This document shows, piece after piece, positions 1-13,652 of a stretch of DNA of 64,000 nt. Made by a program: the position numbers and the translations under genes. This DNA is from Kaistia geumhonensis (lineage in GTDB: Bacteria; Pseudomonadota; Alphaproteobacteria; Rhizobiales; Kaistiaceae). The DNA is taken from the NCBI RefSeq assembly GCF_030815145.1, contig NZ_JAUSWJ010000001.1, positions 2,170,001 to 2,234,000 of the forward strand. Reading direction: 5' to 3'. The notes beneath the pieces were generated by a model. That model made no database searches. It was not told where the DNA came from and worked only from the letters and a program-made list of their open reading frames with translations. The stretch's first letter is position 1; each line of letters starts with the position of its first letter.

Positions 1-556
1 TCGTGCCCATGCGCTGGTGCAGCCGCTTGATCTCGGTGCGCATGTCGACGCGGAGCTTCGCGTCGAGATTGGAAAGAGGCTCGTCGAACAGGAAGACCTG
101 CGGGTTGCGCACCAGCGCGCGGCCCATGGCGACGCGCTGCCGCTGGCCGCCCGAGAGCTGCGAGGGCTTGCGCTTCAGGAGATGGGCTATCTGCAGCATC
201 TCGGCGACGCGGGCGACCGCCGCCTCGCGTTCGGCCTTGGCGACGCCGCGCATCTCGAGACCGAAGGCGATGTTCTCGCCGACCGTCATGTTCGGATAGA
301 GCGCGTAGGACTGGAACACCATCGCGATGTCGCGCTGCGAGGGGTGTAGCTCGTTGACGCGCCGGCCATTGATGCGGACCTCGCCATCCGAGATGGAATC
401 GAGCCCGGCGATCATCGACAGGAGCGTGGACTTGCCGCAGCCGGAGGGGCCGACCAGCACGAGGAACCCGCCCTCCTCCACGGAGAGCGTGATGCCCTTC
501 AGCACGTCGACATTGCCGAAGCGCTTGACCAGCCGGTCGATTTCGAGAAACGCCAT
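1..556 (-). CDS. Sugar ABC transporter ATP-binding protein (MalK/UgpC type), partial
   Basis: Cytoplasmic ATPase that would drive the adjacent sugar permeases. The first 185 residues are visible; the C-terminal part lies beyond the window edge. Visible motifs are Walker [10 protein letters not shown] near residue 37, the Q-loop VFQSYALYP, the ABC signature LSGGQRQR and Walker B VFLFDEP followed by SNLDAKLR. The CUT1-specific C-terminal regulatory domain is not in the window. The ATG at 556 lies 4 bp after the preceding permease stop, so this is the last visible gene of the operon that starts at 9882. The family call is secure; the substrate is inferred only from the neighbouring GtsA-like binding protein. 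Confidence 0.93.
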   Translation of the reverse strand, partial: MAFLEIDRLVKRFGNVDVLKGITLSVEEGGFLVLVGPSGCGKSTLLSMIAGLDSISDGEVRINGRRVNELHPSQRDIAMVFQSYALYPNMTVGENIAFGLEMRGVAKAEREAAVARVAEMLQIAHLLKRKPSQLSGGQRQRVAMGRALVRNPQVFLFDEPLSNLDAKLRVDMRTEIKRLHQRMGT

Positions 557-560
557 GGTG

Positions 561-1493
561 CTATCCCTTGACGGCGCCGGCCATCAGCCCGCGGACGAAG
601 TAGCGGCCGGCCAGGATGTAGACGAGGAGGGTCGGCAGCGCGGCGATCATCGCGGCGGCCATGTTCACATTGTATTCGACGACGCCGGTCGAGGTGTTGA
701 CGACGTTGTTGAGCGCCACCGTCATCGGCATCACGTCGCCCGAGCCGGCATAGGCCGAGGCGAAGAGGAAGTCGTTCCAGATATTGGTGAACTGGTAGAT
801 CACCGTCACGACGATGATCGGCAGCGAGTTCGGCAGCAGGATGCGCCGGAAGATCTGGAAGAAGCCGGCGCCGTCGACCATCGCCGCCTTGACGAGCTCG
901 GTCGGGAACGCCTCGTAATAGTTGCGGAAGAACAGCGTCGTGAAGCCGAGGCCATAGACGACGTGGACGAAGACGAGGTTCACCGTCGGATTGCCGAAGC
1001 CGAAATTCATGCCCGTCATGTTGATGAGCGTCTTGCCGAACTGGCCGAATGTGCCGAGCACGGTCGCCATCGGCAGCAGCACGGCCTGGAACGGGATGAA
1101 GCAGGCGAAGAGCATCAGCCCGAAGACGAGGCGGTGGCCGGGGAAGCGCCACTTGGTCAGCACATAGCCGTTGAGAGCGCCGAGCAGCGTCGAGATCGCG
1201 ACGGCCGGCACGACCATCTTGATCGAGTTCCAGAAATAGCCGTGGATGCCCTCGCAGGTGAGGCCGACACAGGCCTCGCCCCAGGCCCTGATCCAGGGAT
1301 CGAGCGTCGGCTCCTTCGGCAGAGCCAGGATGTTGCCGTGCTGGATTTCCGGCATCGGCTTCAGCGAGGTCAGCAGCATCACGAAGAACGGGATGAGATA
1401 GACCAGCGCGAAGAGGCCGAGCAGCCCGTAGATGACGATGCGCGAGACGATCGGCGAGCCGGGCGCCCGCGGGGCGACGGTGGCGGTGCTCAT
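561..1493 (-). CDS. Carbohydrate ABC transporter permease (MalG/GtsC type)
   Basis: Inner-membrane permease of a CUT1 sugar importer, 310 residues with about six hydrophobic segments, the first at residues 18-38. The EAA loop that docks the ATPase is visible as [17 protein letters not shown], followed by LPNSLP. I chose the ATG at 1493 because it overlaps the stop of the other permease as ATGA, the usual translational coupling, and gives normal family length. A much longer upstream frame exists but would run through the coding region of its partner. It pairs with the permease at 1490-2443 to form the heterodimeric channel. Confidence 0.93.
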   Translation of the reverse strand: MSTATVAPRAPGSPIVSRIVIYGLLGLFALVYLIPFFVMLLTSLKPMPEIQHGNILALPKEPTLDPWIRAWGEACVGLTCEGIHGYFWNSIKMVVPAVAISTLLGALNGYVLTKWRFPGHRLVFGLMLFACFIPFQAVLLPMATVLGTFGQFGKTLINMTGMNFGFGNPTVNLVFVHVVYGLGFTTLFFRNYYEAFPTELVKAAMVDGAGFFQIFRRILLPNSLPIIVVTVIYQFTNIWNDFLFASAYAGSGDVMPMTVALNNVVNTSTGVVEYNVNMAAAMIAALPTLLVYILAGRYFVRGLMAGAVKG

Positions 1494-2443
1494 CGCGCCT
1501 TCTCCCTGAGCTCGGAATAGAGATAGGGCACGATGATCGCCGAGATCGTCGCCAGCATGATCACGGCGCTCGCCGAGCCGACCGCCATCTCGTTCCGCTT
1601 GAAGGTGTATTCGTACATGAAGTTGGACGGCAGCCAGGCCGAACCGCCCGGCCCGCCGGAGGTCAGCGCCACGACGAGGTCGTAGGACTTGATCGCCATA
1701 TGGGCGAGCACGATCAGCGCCGACAGGAAGACCGGCCGCAGCAGCGGAATGATGATGCGGCGATAGAGCTGGAGCGGCGAGGCGCCGTCGATCTGCGAGG
1801 CCTTGATGATCTCGCCGTCGATGCCGCGGAGCCCGGCGAGGAACATCGCCATCACGAAGCCCGAGGCCTGCCAGACGCCGGCGATCACCACCGTGTAGAT
1901 CACGTAGTCCTTGTTCTTGATCCAGTCGAAATGGAACGAGGTCCAGCCCCACTGGTGCATGGTCTGCTCGAGGCCGAGGCCGGGATCGAGGAACCACTTC
2001 CACGCGACGCCGGTCACGATGAAGGAAAGCGCCATCGGATAGAGATAGATCGGGCGCAGGATTCCCTCGCCGCGGATCTTCTGGTCGAGCAGGATCGCGA
2101 GCAGCAGGCCGATCGCCAGCGCGAAGACGACGTAGAGCACGCCGAAGATCGCCATGTTGGTGATCGAGGTGTACCAGGACGAGGGCGGATCGCTCTCGAA
2201 GGTCCAGCGCCAGAGCCGCTGATAGGCGCGCGCGTCGGTCAGGACATATTTCGGGAAGGCCTTCGAGTTGGTGAAGGAGAGATAGATCGTCCACAGGATG
2301 AAGCCGTAGACGAAGACGAGCGTGATCGCGAAGCTCGGCGCGAGCACGAGTTTCGGCAGCGCCTGCTGCAGGCGCGCCCGCATGGTCGGCCGGCGCGCCG
2401 TCCGCGCCGCGGCACCGCCATTCGATGTGGCTATCGACGTCAT
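1490..2443 (-). CDS. Carbohydrate ABC transporter permease (MalF/GtsB type)
   Basis: Second membrane subunit of the importer, 317 residues. A basic N-terminal tail precedes a first membrane segment near residues 33-55. The EAA motif is EIIKASQIDGASPLQLY followed by RRIIIPLLRP. By recall the sequence resembles the GtsB class of glucose/mannose permeases more than classical MalF, because the large periplasmic insertion of MalF is absent. It is separated from the binding-protein gene by 187 bp containing stem-loop sequences, which usually lets the binding protein be made in excess over the membrane subunits. Confidence 0.92.
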   Translation of the reverse strand: MTSIATSNGGAAARTARRPTMRARLQQALPKLVLAPSFAITLVFVYGFILWTIYLSFTNSKAFPKYVLTDARAYQRLWRWTFESDPPSSWYTSITNMAIFGVLYVVFALAIGLLLAILLDQKIRGEGILRPIYLYPMALSFIVTGVAWKWFLDPGLGLEQTMHQWGWTSFHFDWIKNKDYVIYTVVIAGVWQASGFVMAMFLAGLRGIDGEIIKASQIDGASPLQLYRRIIIPLLRPVFLSALIVLAHMAIKSYDLVVALTSGGPGGSAWLPSNFMYEYTFKRNEMAVGSASAVIMLATISAIIVPYLYSELREKAR

Positions 2444-2525
2444 GCGGTCCTCCCCGACCGTGGCCGGTACGATGCTCGCTTCGTTCCCGAATGGGAATGG
2501 ATGATCGGGTTCGCGGATTCCCTCA

Positions 2526-2568
2526 CCTCCCCGATCGGGAGAGGCGAGGGACCCGTTTCGCCCCTCGC
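2526..2568. repeat. GC-rich inverted repeats between binding-protein and permease genes
   Basis: Two palindromic stretches lie in the 187-bp spacer. One is centred on CGATCG at 2532-2537. The other has arms GCGAGGG at 2544-2550 and CCCTCGC at 2562-2568. They could form an RNA stem-loop protecting the upstream binding-protein message. The sequence style (CTCCCC...GGGAGAGG) resembles the larger element at 15810-15943, so it may belong to the same dispersed repeat family. Neither a U-tract nor a second exact copy was found. Confidence 0.5.
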
Positions 2569-2630
2569 TCGGCGAGAGGCCCGGCAGGGCGGCTCCCTCC
2601 CCTTGGCGGAGAGCGAGCCGCGTCCGCCGC

Positions 2631-3881
2631 TTACTTCGCGTCGTCGATCGCCTTCACGAGTTCCTCGACCGCCTGGTCGGAGGACGTGATCTGGCCATGG
2701 ACGAACTTCGAGACGACGTCCTTGTAGGCATTGGCGACCGCGGGCGGCGCGCCATAGCCCTGGGCAAGCGAGCCGAACAGCGTGCCGCCGTCATTCGCCG
2801 CCTTCAGATCGGCGATGCCCTTCTTGCCGCAGGCGTCGAAATCGGTATCCGGCACGTCGGTGCGGGCCGGAACCGAGCCCTTGACGACGTTGAAGGCCGA
2901 CTGGAAGCTCTTCGACAGCGTCGCCTTGGCGAGCGCGACCTGCGCGGCCTTGCGATCGTCCGGCACGTCGAACATGCCGAACATGTCCGAGTTGTAGATC
3001 ACCGAGCCGTCAGTGCCGGGGAAGCGGTAGCAGAGGAAGTCGGTGCCCGGCACCTTCTTCGCCGCAACGAACTCGCCCTTCGCCCAGTCGCCCATCACCT
3101 GGACCAGCGCATCGCCATTGATGACCATGGCGGTGGCGAGGTTCCAGTCGCGGCCGGAGAAGTTCGGGTCGACATAGTCCTTGAGCTTGGCAAGGTTGTC
3201 GAACGACTTCTTCATCGTGTCCGACTTCAGCGCGTCCTCGTCGAGGTCGTTCATCGCCTTCTTGTAGAACTCGGGACCACCGGTCGAGAGCACGATGCTG
3301 TCGAACATCGTCGCTTCCTGCCAGTTCTGGCCGCCGAGCGCGAGCGGCGTGACGCCGGCCGCCTTGGCCTTGTCGAGCAGCGCGACGAACTCGTCGAAGT
3401 TCTTCGGCTCGGTGCCGCCGATCTTGTCCATGACGGCCTTGTTGATCCAGAGCCAGTTCACGGAATGGACGTTGACGGGCGCCGCGACCCACTTGCCATC
3501 ATAGACGGCGAACTTCTGCAGCGCTGCCGGAACGGCCTTGTCCCAGCCTTCGGCGACCGCCGTCTCGGTCAGGTCGCCCATCTTGCCGGCCTCGGCATAG
3601 TCGAGAACGGTGTAGCCGAGCATCTGCGAGGCGGTCGGCGGGTTGCCGGCGGCCACCATCGCCTTCAGCGCCGTCATGGCGGCGTCGCCGCCGCCGCCGG
3701 CGACCGGCACGTCCTTCCAGGCATAACCCTGCTGGGCGAGGTCCTGCTTGAGGACGTTCAGCGCGGCCGCTTCGCCGCCCGAGGTCCACCAGTGCAGCAT
3801 CTCCACTTCCTTGACGTCGTCCGCATGCGCGGTCAGCGCCGTCGTCGCCAGCATGGCCGCAGCCATCATCAGTCTACGCAT
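2631..3881 (-). CDS. Sugar ABC transporter substrate-binding protein (GtsA-like)
   Basis: Periplasmic solute-binding protein of 416 residues with a clear signal peptide (RRLMM, then an alanine-rich hydrophobic core ending in TAHA near residue 20). The mature start contains [10 protein letters not shown], the hallmark of the glucose/mannose-binding GtsA group by recall, and later [15 protein letters not shown] chose the ATG at 3881 because a strong GAGGAGGAAC ribosome-binding site precedes it and the signal peptide begins there; in-frame codons further upstream add non-signal sequence. The substrate is a monosaccharide by family resemblance. The oxidoreductase and CoA-enzyme neighbours suggest it need not be glucose. 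Confidence 0.92.
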   Translation of the reverse strand: MRRLMMAAAMLATTALTAHADDVKEVEMLHWWTSGGEAAALNVLKQDLAQQGYAWKDVPVAGGGGDAAMTALKAMVAAGNPPTASQMLGYTVLDYAEAGKMGDLTETAVAEGWDKAVPAALQKFAVYDGKWVAAPVNVHSVNWLWINKAVMDKIGGTEPKNFDEFVALLDKAKAAGVTPLALGGQNWQEATMFDSIVLSTGGPEFYKKAMNDLDEDALKSDTMKKSFDNLAKLKDYVDPNFSGRDWNLATAMVINGDALVQVMGDWAKGEFVAAKKVPGTDFLCYRFPGTDGSVIYNSDMFGMFDVPDDRKAAQVALAKATLSKSFQSAFNVVKGSVPARTDVPDTDFDACGKKGIADLKAANDGGTLFGSLAQGYGAPPAVANAYKDVVSKFVHGQITSSDQAVEELVKAIDDAK

Positions 3882-3936
3882 TCGTTCCTCCTCCCGAATG
3901 AAGGCCGCTTCCCTCCCGGACGCGGCCTGCTCCTCC

Positions 3937-5451
3937 TCAGCCGTCCACCCACCACGAGGTGCGGGGACCGCGATGGAACTGGATCGTCTTCGATTCCGTG
4001 AAGTCCTCGACGGCGCCCTTGCCAAGCTCGCGGCCGACGCCGCTCTGCTTCATGCCGCCGAAGGGCAGCTCCGGATAGCCGTCCATGAAGGTGTTGACCC
4101 AGACCGTGCCGGTGCGCGCGGCGCGCGCCACCGTCACCGCCGTGTCGATGTCCTTCGACCACACGCCGGCCGAGAGGCCGTAGTCGGTCGTGTCGACAAG
4201 CCGGATCGCCTCCTCGACGCGCTCGAACTCCATGACCGAGAGGACGGGTCCGAACACCTCGTCGCGGGCGATCGCCATCTCGGGCTTCACGCCGGTGACG
4301 ACGGTCGGCGCCATGTATTGGCCGGCGCCGCTCGCAAGGCCCGCGCCGCCGATCGCGACCGAAGCGCCGTCGGCCGAGGCGTCGACCACGGCATTCTCGA
4401 TCTTCTTCAGATGCTCGGGCGTGATGATAGCGCCGACCTTTGTCGCGTCGTCGAGCGGATCGCCGACCCTGACCTTCGCCGCCCGCTTCTCGAAGGCGGC
4501 GAGGAAATCGGCCGCCACCGCCTTGTGGACGATGAGGCGGCTGCCGGCATTGCAGCATTCGCCGGCATTGAAGAAGGCGCCGAACACGGCGGCATCGACC
4601 GCCGCCTCGAGATCGGCATCGGGGAACACGACCTGCGCGTTCTTGCCGCCGAGTTCCATCGCGACCTTCTTCAGCGTCGCCGAGGCCGCCTGCATGGTCG
4701 CCTTGCCGACGCGGGTCGAGCCGGTGAAGGTCACCATGTCGACCGAGGGATGCGTCACCATATGGGCGCCGACCTCGGGGCCGGTGCCGAGCACGATGTT
4801 GCAGACGCCTTCCGGCAGGCCTGCCTCCATGAGCAGTTCGCCGAGCACCACCGTCGAGGCCGACGTCATCTCGCTCGGCTTGACGATGGCCGTGCAGCCG
4901 GCGGCGAGCGCGAAGGGCAGCTTCTGTGCGACGATCAGGAACGGAAAGTTCCAGGGCGTGATGATCGAGACGACGCCGATCGGCTCGCGCAGCACGACGC
5001 CGAGCATGCTGTCGCCGAGATTGGCGTAGCTCTCGCCGTGCAGCGTGCGCGCCAGCGAGGCGGCATAGCGCCAGATATCGGCAGCGCCCGCGACCTCGCC
5101 GCGCGCCTGCGCGATCGGCTTGCCGCTCTCGAGCGCGTCGAGCCGGGCGATCTCCTCGCGGCGGGCATCGATGAGATCGGCTGTCTTCAGGAGGACGGCG
5201 GCGCGGTCGGCGGCCTTCATCCGTGGCCAGGGGCCGCGATGAAACGCGCGGCGCGCGGCGGCGGCGGCGCGGTTGACGTCGCCCTCCGAGCCGAAGGCAT
5301 AGCGGCTGACCAGCACGCCGTGGCCGGGGCTGACGCGCTCGCCCTCGAGGCCGACCTCGCCATCCGTCCACTTGCCGTCGATCAGCATCTGGTAGCGGCG
5401 GGGTCCGCTTTGCGCCTCGGGAAGGTGCTTCGGATCGATATGGAGTGTCAT
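3937..5451 (-). CDS. NAD(P)-dependent aldehyde dehydrogenase
   Basis: Cytoplasmic enzyme oxidising an aldehyde to a carboxylate, 504 residues, full family length. Visible motifs are the oxyanion and substrate region ITPWNFPF, the cofactor loop FTGSTRVGK, the general-base glutamate in MELGGKN, the catalytic cysteine in [12 protein letters not shown], and EVFGPVLSV. It resembles betaine- or aminobutyraldehyde-type dehydrogenases, but the physiological aldehyde cannot be told from sequence. It begins 1 bp after the stop of the enoyl-CoA hydratase and is followed after 55 bp by the binding protein. It is therefore part of the catabolic half of the operon. Confidence 0.93.
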   Translation of the reverse strand: MTLHIDPKHLPEAQSGPRRYQMLIDGKWTDGEVGLEGERVSPGHGVLVSRYAFGSEGDVNRAAAAARRAFHRGPWPRMKAADRAAVLLKTADLIDARREEIARLDALESGKPIAQARGEVAGAADIWRYAASLARTLHGESYANLGDSMLGVVLREPIGVVSIITPWNFPFLIVAQKLPFALAAGCTAIVKPSEMTSASTVVLGELLMEAGLPEGVCNIVLGTGPEVGAHMVTHPSVDMVTFTGSTRVGKATMQAASATLKKVAMELGGKNAQVVFPDADLEAAVDAAVFGAFFNAGECCNAGSRLIVHKAVAADFLAAFEKRAAKVRVGDPLDDATKVGAIITPEHLKKIENAVVDASADGASVAIGGAGLASGAGQYMAPTVVTGVKPEMAIARDEVFGPVLSVMEFERVEEAIRLVDTTDYGLSAGVWSKDIDTAVTVARAARTGTVWVNTFMDGYPELPFGGMKQSGVGRELGKGAVEDFTESKTIQFHRGPRTSWWVDG

Positions 5452-5452
5452 G

Positions 5453-6239
5453 TCAGCGATCCTCGAAATGGGCCGGCCGCTTCTCGCGGAAGCTGGCGGC
5501 GCCTTCCTTCAGGTCATGAGTGAAGGCGACGAGGGCACCGGCGACGGATTCGATCGCCGCGGCCTCCTCTTCGCCTTCGGCGGCATTGATGAGTTGCTTG
5601 GTCACCTGGACGGCGACCGGACCGCGCGATGCGATCGATGCGGCCAGCGCCTTCGCGGCGGCGAGCCCCTCGCCCTTCGGCACGACCTTGTCGACGAGCC
5701 CGAGCGCAAGTGCCTCCTCGGCGCCGAACATCTCGCCGGCGAGCGCCATGCGCTTCACCACCCGCGAGCCGTAGCGCCGGACGAGGCGCTGCGTGCCCGA
5801 CCAGCCCGGCACCATGGCCAGCCCCGTCTCCGGCAGCCCGATACGGCCATGTGCCTCCATGACGATCAGGTCGGCCGTCGCGGCGAGTTCGAGGCCGCCG
5901 CCAAAAGCGTGGCCGTTGAGGCAGGCGACGAGCGGCTGCCGCAGCCGTGCGAGGCGGTCGAACACGCGGTGACCGGTGCGGATCCAGCCACGCATGAAGT
6001 CGACGGGATCGAGCCCGGCCCAGGCGGCGATGTCGCCGCCGGCGGAAAAGGCCTTCTCGCCGGCGCCGGTGATGACGGCGGCGCGCACCGCGCGATCCGC
6101 CTCCGTCGCCTCCACCCAGGCCTCGATGCCGGCCATCATGGTCTGATCGAGCGCGTTGAGCTTTTCCGGCCGGTCGAGCGTCAGCACGGCGACGGCGCCG
6201 TCGACCTCGCTCCTGATGCGCGCCCCGGCGCTCCTTGCC

Positions 6240-6247
<8 letters not shown>
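5453..6247 (-). CDS. Enoyl-CoA hydratase/isomerase family protein
   Basis: Crotonase-fold enzyme of 264 residues, expected to add water to an enoyl-CoA or catalyse a related CoA reaction in the cytoplasm. The oxyanion-hole segment FSAGGDI and the sequence HAFGGGLELA are present. Both glutamates used by true hydratases are seen, one in GGGLELA and one in LPETGLAMVPG. I chose the ATG at 6247, which overlaps the CoA-transferase gene by 8 bp and has a GGAG four bases upstream. An ATG at 6259 is possible but has a poorer site. Its operon partner, a CoA-transferase, could make the CoA ester it acts on. Confidence 0.9.
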
Positions 6248-9882
<3,635 letters not shown>

Positions 9883-9906
9883 GGATCGGCTTTCGCGATC
9901 TCTTTT

Positions 9907-9918
9907 TGGAACGTTCCA
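9907..9918. promoter_or_regulatory. LacI-type operator, proximal copy
   Basis: Perfect 12-bp palindrome TGGAACGTTCCA with the central CG typical of LacI-family operators, 25 bp upstream of the lacI-like start at 9882. The same ten-base core recurs 122 bp further upstream. It lies where repressor binding would block the operon promoter. Binding by the adjacent regulator is inferred from position. Confidence 0.75.
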
Positions 9919-10029
9919 GTTTTCTAGCGCCTCGGTCTGCCGACGTCAAGGTAGAGGAATGAGCGGTCTCAAGCGGCCTGAATGGTTGATTTCGCGATCA
10001 AACAGATGCGGAAGTCATCACCCGGATTA

Positions 10030-10039
10030 GGAACGTTCC
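10030..10039. promoter_or_regulatory. LacI-type operator, distal copy
   Basis: Second exact GGAACGTTCC, centre to centre 122 bp from the proximal copy. The flanking bases AGGAACGTTCCA are also nearly symmetrical. Paired operators at this distance could support DNA looping by a tetrameric or bridged repressor. No gene begins to its right on the plus strand, so both copies probably serve the minus-strand operon. Confidence 0.7.
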
Positions 10040-10083
10040 AATGCAGATTCGCCTCAGCCAGTCCGAAATCGATCCGCTTCGGC

Positions 10084-10116
10084 AAAAAAGAAGGCCGCGC
10101 CCCGAAGGACGCGGCC
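10084..10116 (-). terminator. Rho-independent terminator of the RND operon
   Basis: Read on the minus strand, a stem with arms GGCCGCG (10093-10099) and CGCGGCC (10110-10116) and a 10-base loop is followed by a T-rich run (10084-10092 is A-rich on the plus strand). It begins 24 bp after the RND pump stop codon, the expected place for intrinsic termination. Confidence 0.8.
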
Positions 10117-10139
10117 CGGCCTCGCTAGTGGATGTTCCG

Positions 10140-13100
10140 CTATTCGGCGGCGATGCGCATGGCGGCCGCCTGCTCCGCGTCGTCGGCCTTGCGCTCGGCC
10201 GAGGCGGTGGCCTCGGGGCCGGCCGAAGGCGTCTCGTCCTCGTCGGATCGGTTCGGCCGCACGATCCAGTGGAACAGCCCGGCGATGCCACGCGAGATGT
10301 CGTCCATGATCGTGTAGACCGACGGGATGAAGACCAGCGAGAGGACGGTCGAGACGAGCAGGCCGCCGATCACCGCGATCGCCATGGGCGAGCGGAATTC
10401 GCCGCCCTGTCCGACGCCATAGGCGGCCGGCAGCATGCCGGCGGCCATGGCGATGGTGGTCATGACGATCGGGCGGGCGCGCTTGCGGCCGGCATCGATG
10501 ATCGCCGCGGTCTGCTCCATGCCGTGCTTCTCGCGCTCGACGGCGAAGTCGACCAGCATGATCGCGTTCTTGGTCACGATGCCCATCAGCATCAGGATGC
10601 CGATGATCACGGGCATCGAGAGCGCGTTGTTGGTGATGAGCAGCGCCGCCACCACGCCGCCGACCGAAAGCGGCAGCGAGGCGAGGATGGTGATCGGCTG
10701 GATCACGCTGTTGAAGAGCAGGATCAGCACCACGAACACCATCATGATGCCGGCGCCCATCGCGACCGCGAAGCCGGAGAAGACCTCGCCCTGGATTTCC
10801 GCGTCGCCGGTCTCCTGGATGCGGACACCGGCCGGGAAGTCCTTGACGGCGGGCAGCGCCTGGATGCGCTCGAGGCCCTGGCCCGACGTGTAGCCGGTGG
10901 CCATGTCGGTCCCGACCTTGACCAGCCGCTCGCGATCATAGCGCTCGATCGTCGACGGGCCCTGCCCGAAGCCGATATCGGCGACCGCGGACAGCGGGAC
11001 GGAACCGCCGGATGGCGTCGGCACGCGCAGCGCCTGCAACAGGCTGAGATCGCCGCGCGCCCCTTCGCGGAACTCGACGCGGATCGGGATCTGGCGGTCG
11101 CCATCCGTGAACTTCGCGAGCTGGCTGTCGGCATCGCCCATGGTGGCGACGCGCACCGTCTCGGAGATCGCGTCGGTGGCGATACCGAGATCGGCGGCCT
11201 GGTCGCTCTTCGGCGAGATGCGGATCTCGGGACGGGCGAAGGAGGCCTGCGCGGCCGGATTCGAGAAGATCGGATCCTTGCGCATCGCCGCTTCGAGCGA
11301 GCTCGCCGCCGTGGCGACGGCGTCGCCGTCGCGCCCGAGAATGCCGACCGTCGCTTCACGATCGCCGCGCTCGTTCATGAAGAAGGCCCGGATATCCGGC
11401 ACATCGGCGAGCTGGTCCTGGACGATCAGCTGCAGTTCCTTCTGGCTCGGCCGGCCGCTCTCCTTCGGCGTCAGGTTGAGCACGACGGTCGCGCGGCGCT
11501 TCTCGAGCGTGCCGGTCGGCGAGGTGCCGCCCATCACGAACACGCTGGCGACGCCCTCGACCTTGCCGAGCAGGCTGGAGATCGCGTCGGTCACGCGCTG
11601 CGTCTCGTCGAGCGTCGATCCCGGCGGCAGTTCCACCGACGTCACGATGCGGCCCTCGTCCACCGGCGGGATGAAGCCGGTCGGCAGATACTTCGTCGCG
11701 TTCATGGAGACGAGGAAGAAGGCGACGCCGAGCGAGATCGTGACGAGCGGCATCAGCGGGAAGCGCAGGCGGACGCGCTCGCTGACGCCGTTGACCTGAT
11801 GGTGCCAGGGCATCGGGATGCGCGGGCGCCACAGCGTCGCGCGCAGCAGCCCCGTATAGAGGCGCATGATGAAGCCGTCGTCATGCTCCTCGGGATGCGG
11901 CTGGCCGAGCCAGGTAACGAAGACCGCCGCGATGAGCACCACGGCGAGCGTCGCGCCGATCACCAGCGGCCAGCCCATCGGCAGGAGGCGGGCGGCGATG
12001 CCGTCGAGCATGGCGAGCGGCGACCACCAGGACGCGGCGGGACCGGCGGTCTCGACGAGCATCAGCAGCGCGACGAACAGGATGCCGAGCATCGCGAAGC
12101 CGCCGACCCGGCGCCGCAGCGTCGGGCCGAAGCCCCGCCAGCGCGGCCGTCCGTCCGTGCCGTCGCCCACATAGGGTTCGCGCATGAAGAAGGCGGCCAT
12201 CATCGGCGTGATGAGGCGTGCCACCAGCAGCGAGAAGAACACCGCGATCGCGACCGTCAGGCCGAACTGCTTGAAATACTGGCCGGCGACGCCGCCCATG
12301 AACGACACCGGCGCGAAGATGGCGATGATCGTCGCCGAGATCGCGATGACCGCGAGGCCGATCTCGTCGGCGGCCTCGAGCGCCGCGCGATAGGGCTTCT
12401 TGCCCGTTCGGATATGGCGGACGATGTTCTCGATCTCGACGATGGCGTCGTCGACGAGAATGCCGGTGACCAGCGTGATGCCGAGCAGGCTGATGAGGTT
12501 CAGCGAGAAGCCGAGCATCGACAGCGCCCAGAAGGTCGGGATCGCCGAGAGCGGCAGGGCGATCGCCGCGATCAGCGTCGCCCGGATATCGCGCAGGAAG
12601 AGGAGCACGACGAGGATCGCGAGGATCGCGCCCTCGACGAGCGTGTCCATCGCGCTCTCGTAGTTGCCATAGGTGTAGTAGACGCTGTCGTCGATGCGGC
12701 TGAAGGCGACGTCCGGATAGGCCTCGCCGAGCTGCTTCACCTCGGCCGCGACCACTTCCGACACCGAGGCGTCGCTGGCGCCCTTGGCGCGGTAGATGGC
12801 GAAGGCGACGACCGGCTTGCCGTCGAGCCGCGCGAAGGATTTCGGCTCCTCGTAGCCGTCCGTGATGGTGCCGAGATCGGAGAGGCGGACCTCGCGGCCG
12901 CCCGTCAGCACGATGCGCGTCGCCGCGAGATCGTCCATGCTGGCGGCATTGGCGAGCGTGCGAATGGTCTGTTCCTGGCCGCCCACCTCGGCCCGGCCGC
13001 CGGACAGGTCGACATTCGTCGCCCGAAGCTGGCGCGAGACCTCGGCCGCGGTGACGCCGAGCGCCATCAGCCGGTCGGGATCGAGGCGCACCTGGATCTC

Positions 13101-13652
13101 GCGCGTGACGCCGCCCATGCGCTCGACACGGCCGACGCCCTTGAGCCCCTGCAGGTCGCGGATGACGGTATCGTCGACGAACCAGGACAGCTCCTCCGGC
13201 GTCATCGCCGGCGCCGTCACGGCATAGGTCTGGATCGACTGCCCTTCGACATCGATGCGCTGGATGATCGGCTCCTCGACCGAGCCCGGCAGGTCGCTGC
13301 GGATCTTGGCGATCGCGTCCTTGACGTCGTTGAGCGCCCGGTCGGTGTTGACCTCGAGGCGGAATTCGACCGCCGTCGTCGAGGACCCGTCGGTCACCGT
13401 CGAGGTCATGTGCTTGACGCCCGAGATGCCGGCGATGGCATCCTCGACCTTCTTGGTCACCTGCGTCTCGAGCTCGGCCGGCGCCGACCCGACATCGGTC
13501 ACCGTCACCGAGATGACCGGCACGTCGATGTTCGGGAACTTCGTGATCGGCAGATGGAAGAAGGAGTAGAGCCCAAGCGCGATCAGGACGACGAAGAGGA
13601 GGATCGGCGGAACCGGGTTGCGGATCGACCAGGCGGAGAAGTTCCAGTTCAT
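10140..13652 (-). CDS. RND multidrug efflux pump, inner-membrane permease (AcrB/HAE1 family)
   Basis: Proton-driven inner-membrane exporter of 1170 residues that pairs with the upstream adaptor. The N-terminal membrane helix is followed by LPITKFPNIDVPVISVTV. The proton-relay aspartates are in GILVDDAIVEIENI near residues 397-405. The second half repeats the fold, with ILMLMGIVTKNAIMLVDF. The protein is over 100 residues longer than typical AcrB-type pumps. The excess lies at about residues 493-593, between helices 6 and 7, and contains two extra hydrophobic stretches. It overlaps the adaptor gene as ATGA. No outer-membrane factor gene is adjacent. Substrate unknown. Confidence 0.94.
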   Translation of the reverse strand: MNWNFSAWSIRNPVPPILLFVVLIALGLYSFFHLPITKFPNIDVPVISVTVTDVGSAPAELETQVTKKVEDAIAGISGVKHMTSTVTDGSSTTAVEFRLEVNTDRALNDVKDAIAKIRSDLPGSVEEPIIQRIDVEGQSIQTYAVTAPAMTPEELSWFVDDTVIRDLQGLKGVGRVERMGGVTREIQVRLDPDRLMALGVTAAEVSRQLRATNVDLSGGRAEVGGQEQTIRTLANAASMDDLAATRIVLTGGREVRLSDLGTITDGYEEPKSFARLDGKPVVAFAIYRAKGASDASVSEVVAAEVKQLGEAYPDVAFSRIDDSVYYTYGNYESAMDTLVEGAILAILVVLLFLRDIRATLIAAIALPLSAIPTFWALSMLGFSLNLISLLGITLVTGILVDDAIVEIENIVRHIRTGKKPYRAALEAADEIGLAVIAISATIIAIFAPVSFMGGVAGQYFKQFGLTVAIAVFFSLLVARLITPMMAAFFMREPYVGDGTDGRPRWRGFGPTLRRRVGGFAMLGILFVALLMLVETAGPAASWWSPLAMLDGIAARLLPMGWPLVIGATLAVVLIAAVFVTWLGQPHPEEHDDGFIMRLYTGLLRATLWRPRIPMPWHHQVNGVSERVRLRFPLMPLVTISLGVAFFLVSMNATKYLPTGFIPPVDEGRIVTSVELPPGSTLDETQRVTDAISSLLGKVEGVASVFVMGGTSPTGTLEKRRATVVLNLTPKESGRPSQKELQLIVQDQLADVPDIRAFFMNERGDREATVGILGRDGDAVATAASSLEAAMRKDPIFSNPAAQASFARPEIRISPKSDQAADLGIATDAISETVRVATMGDADSQLAKFTDGDRQIPIRVEFREGARGDLSLLQALRVPTPSGGSVPLSAVADIGFGQGPSTIERYDRERLVKVGTDMATGYTSGQGLERIQALPAVKDFPAGVRIQETGDAEIQGEVFSGFAVAMGAGIMMVFVVLILLFNSVIQPITILASLPLSVGGVVAALLITNNALSMPVIIGILMLMGIVTKNAIMLVDFAVEREKHGMEQTAAIIDAGRKRARPIVMTTIAMAAGMLPAAYGVGQGGEFRSPMAIAVIGGLLVSTVLSLVFIPSVYTIMDDISRGIAGLFHWIVRPNRSDEDETPSAGPEATASAERKADDAEQAAAMRIAAE

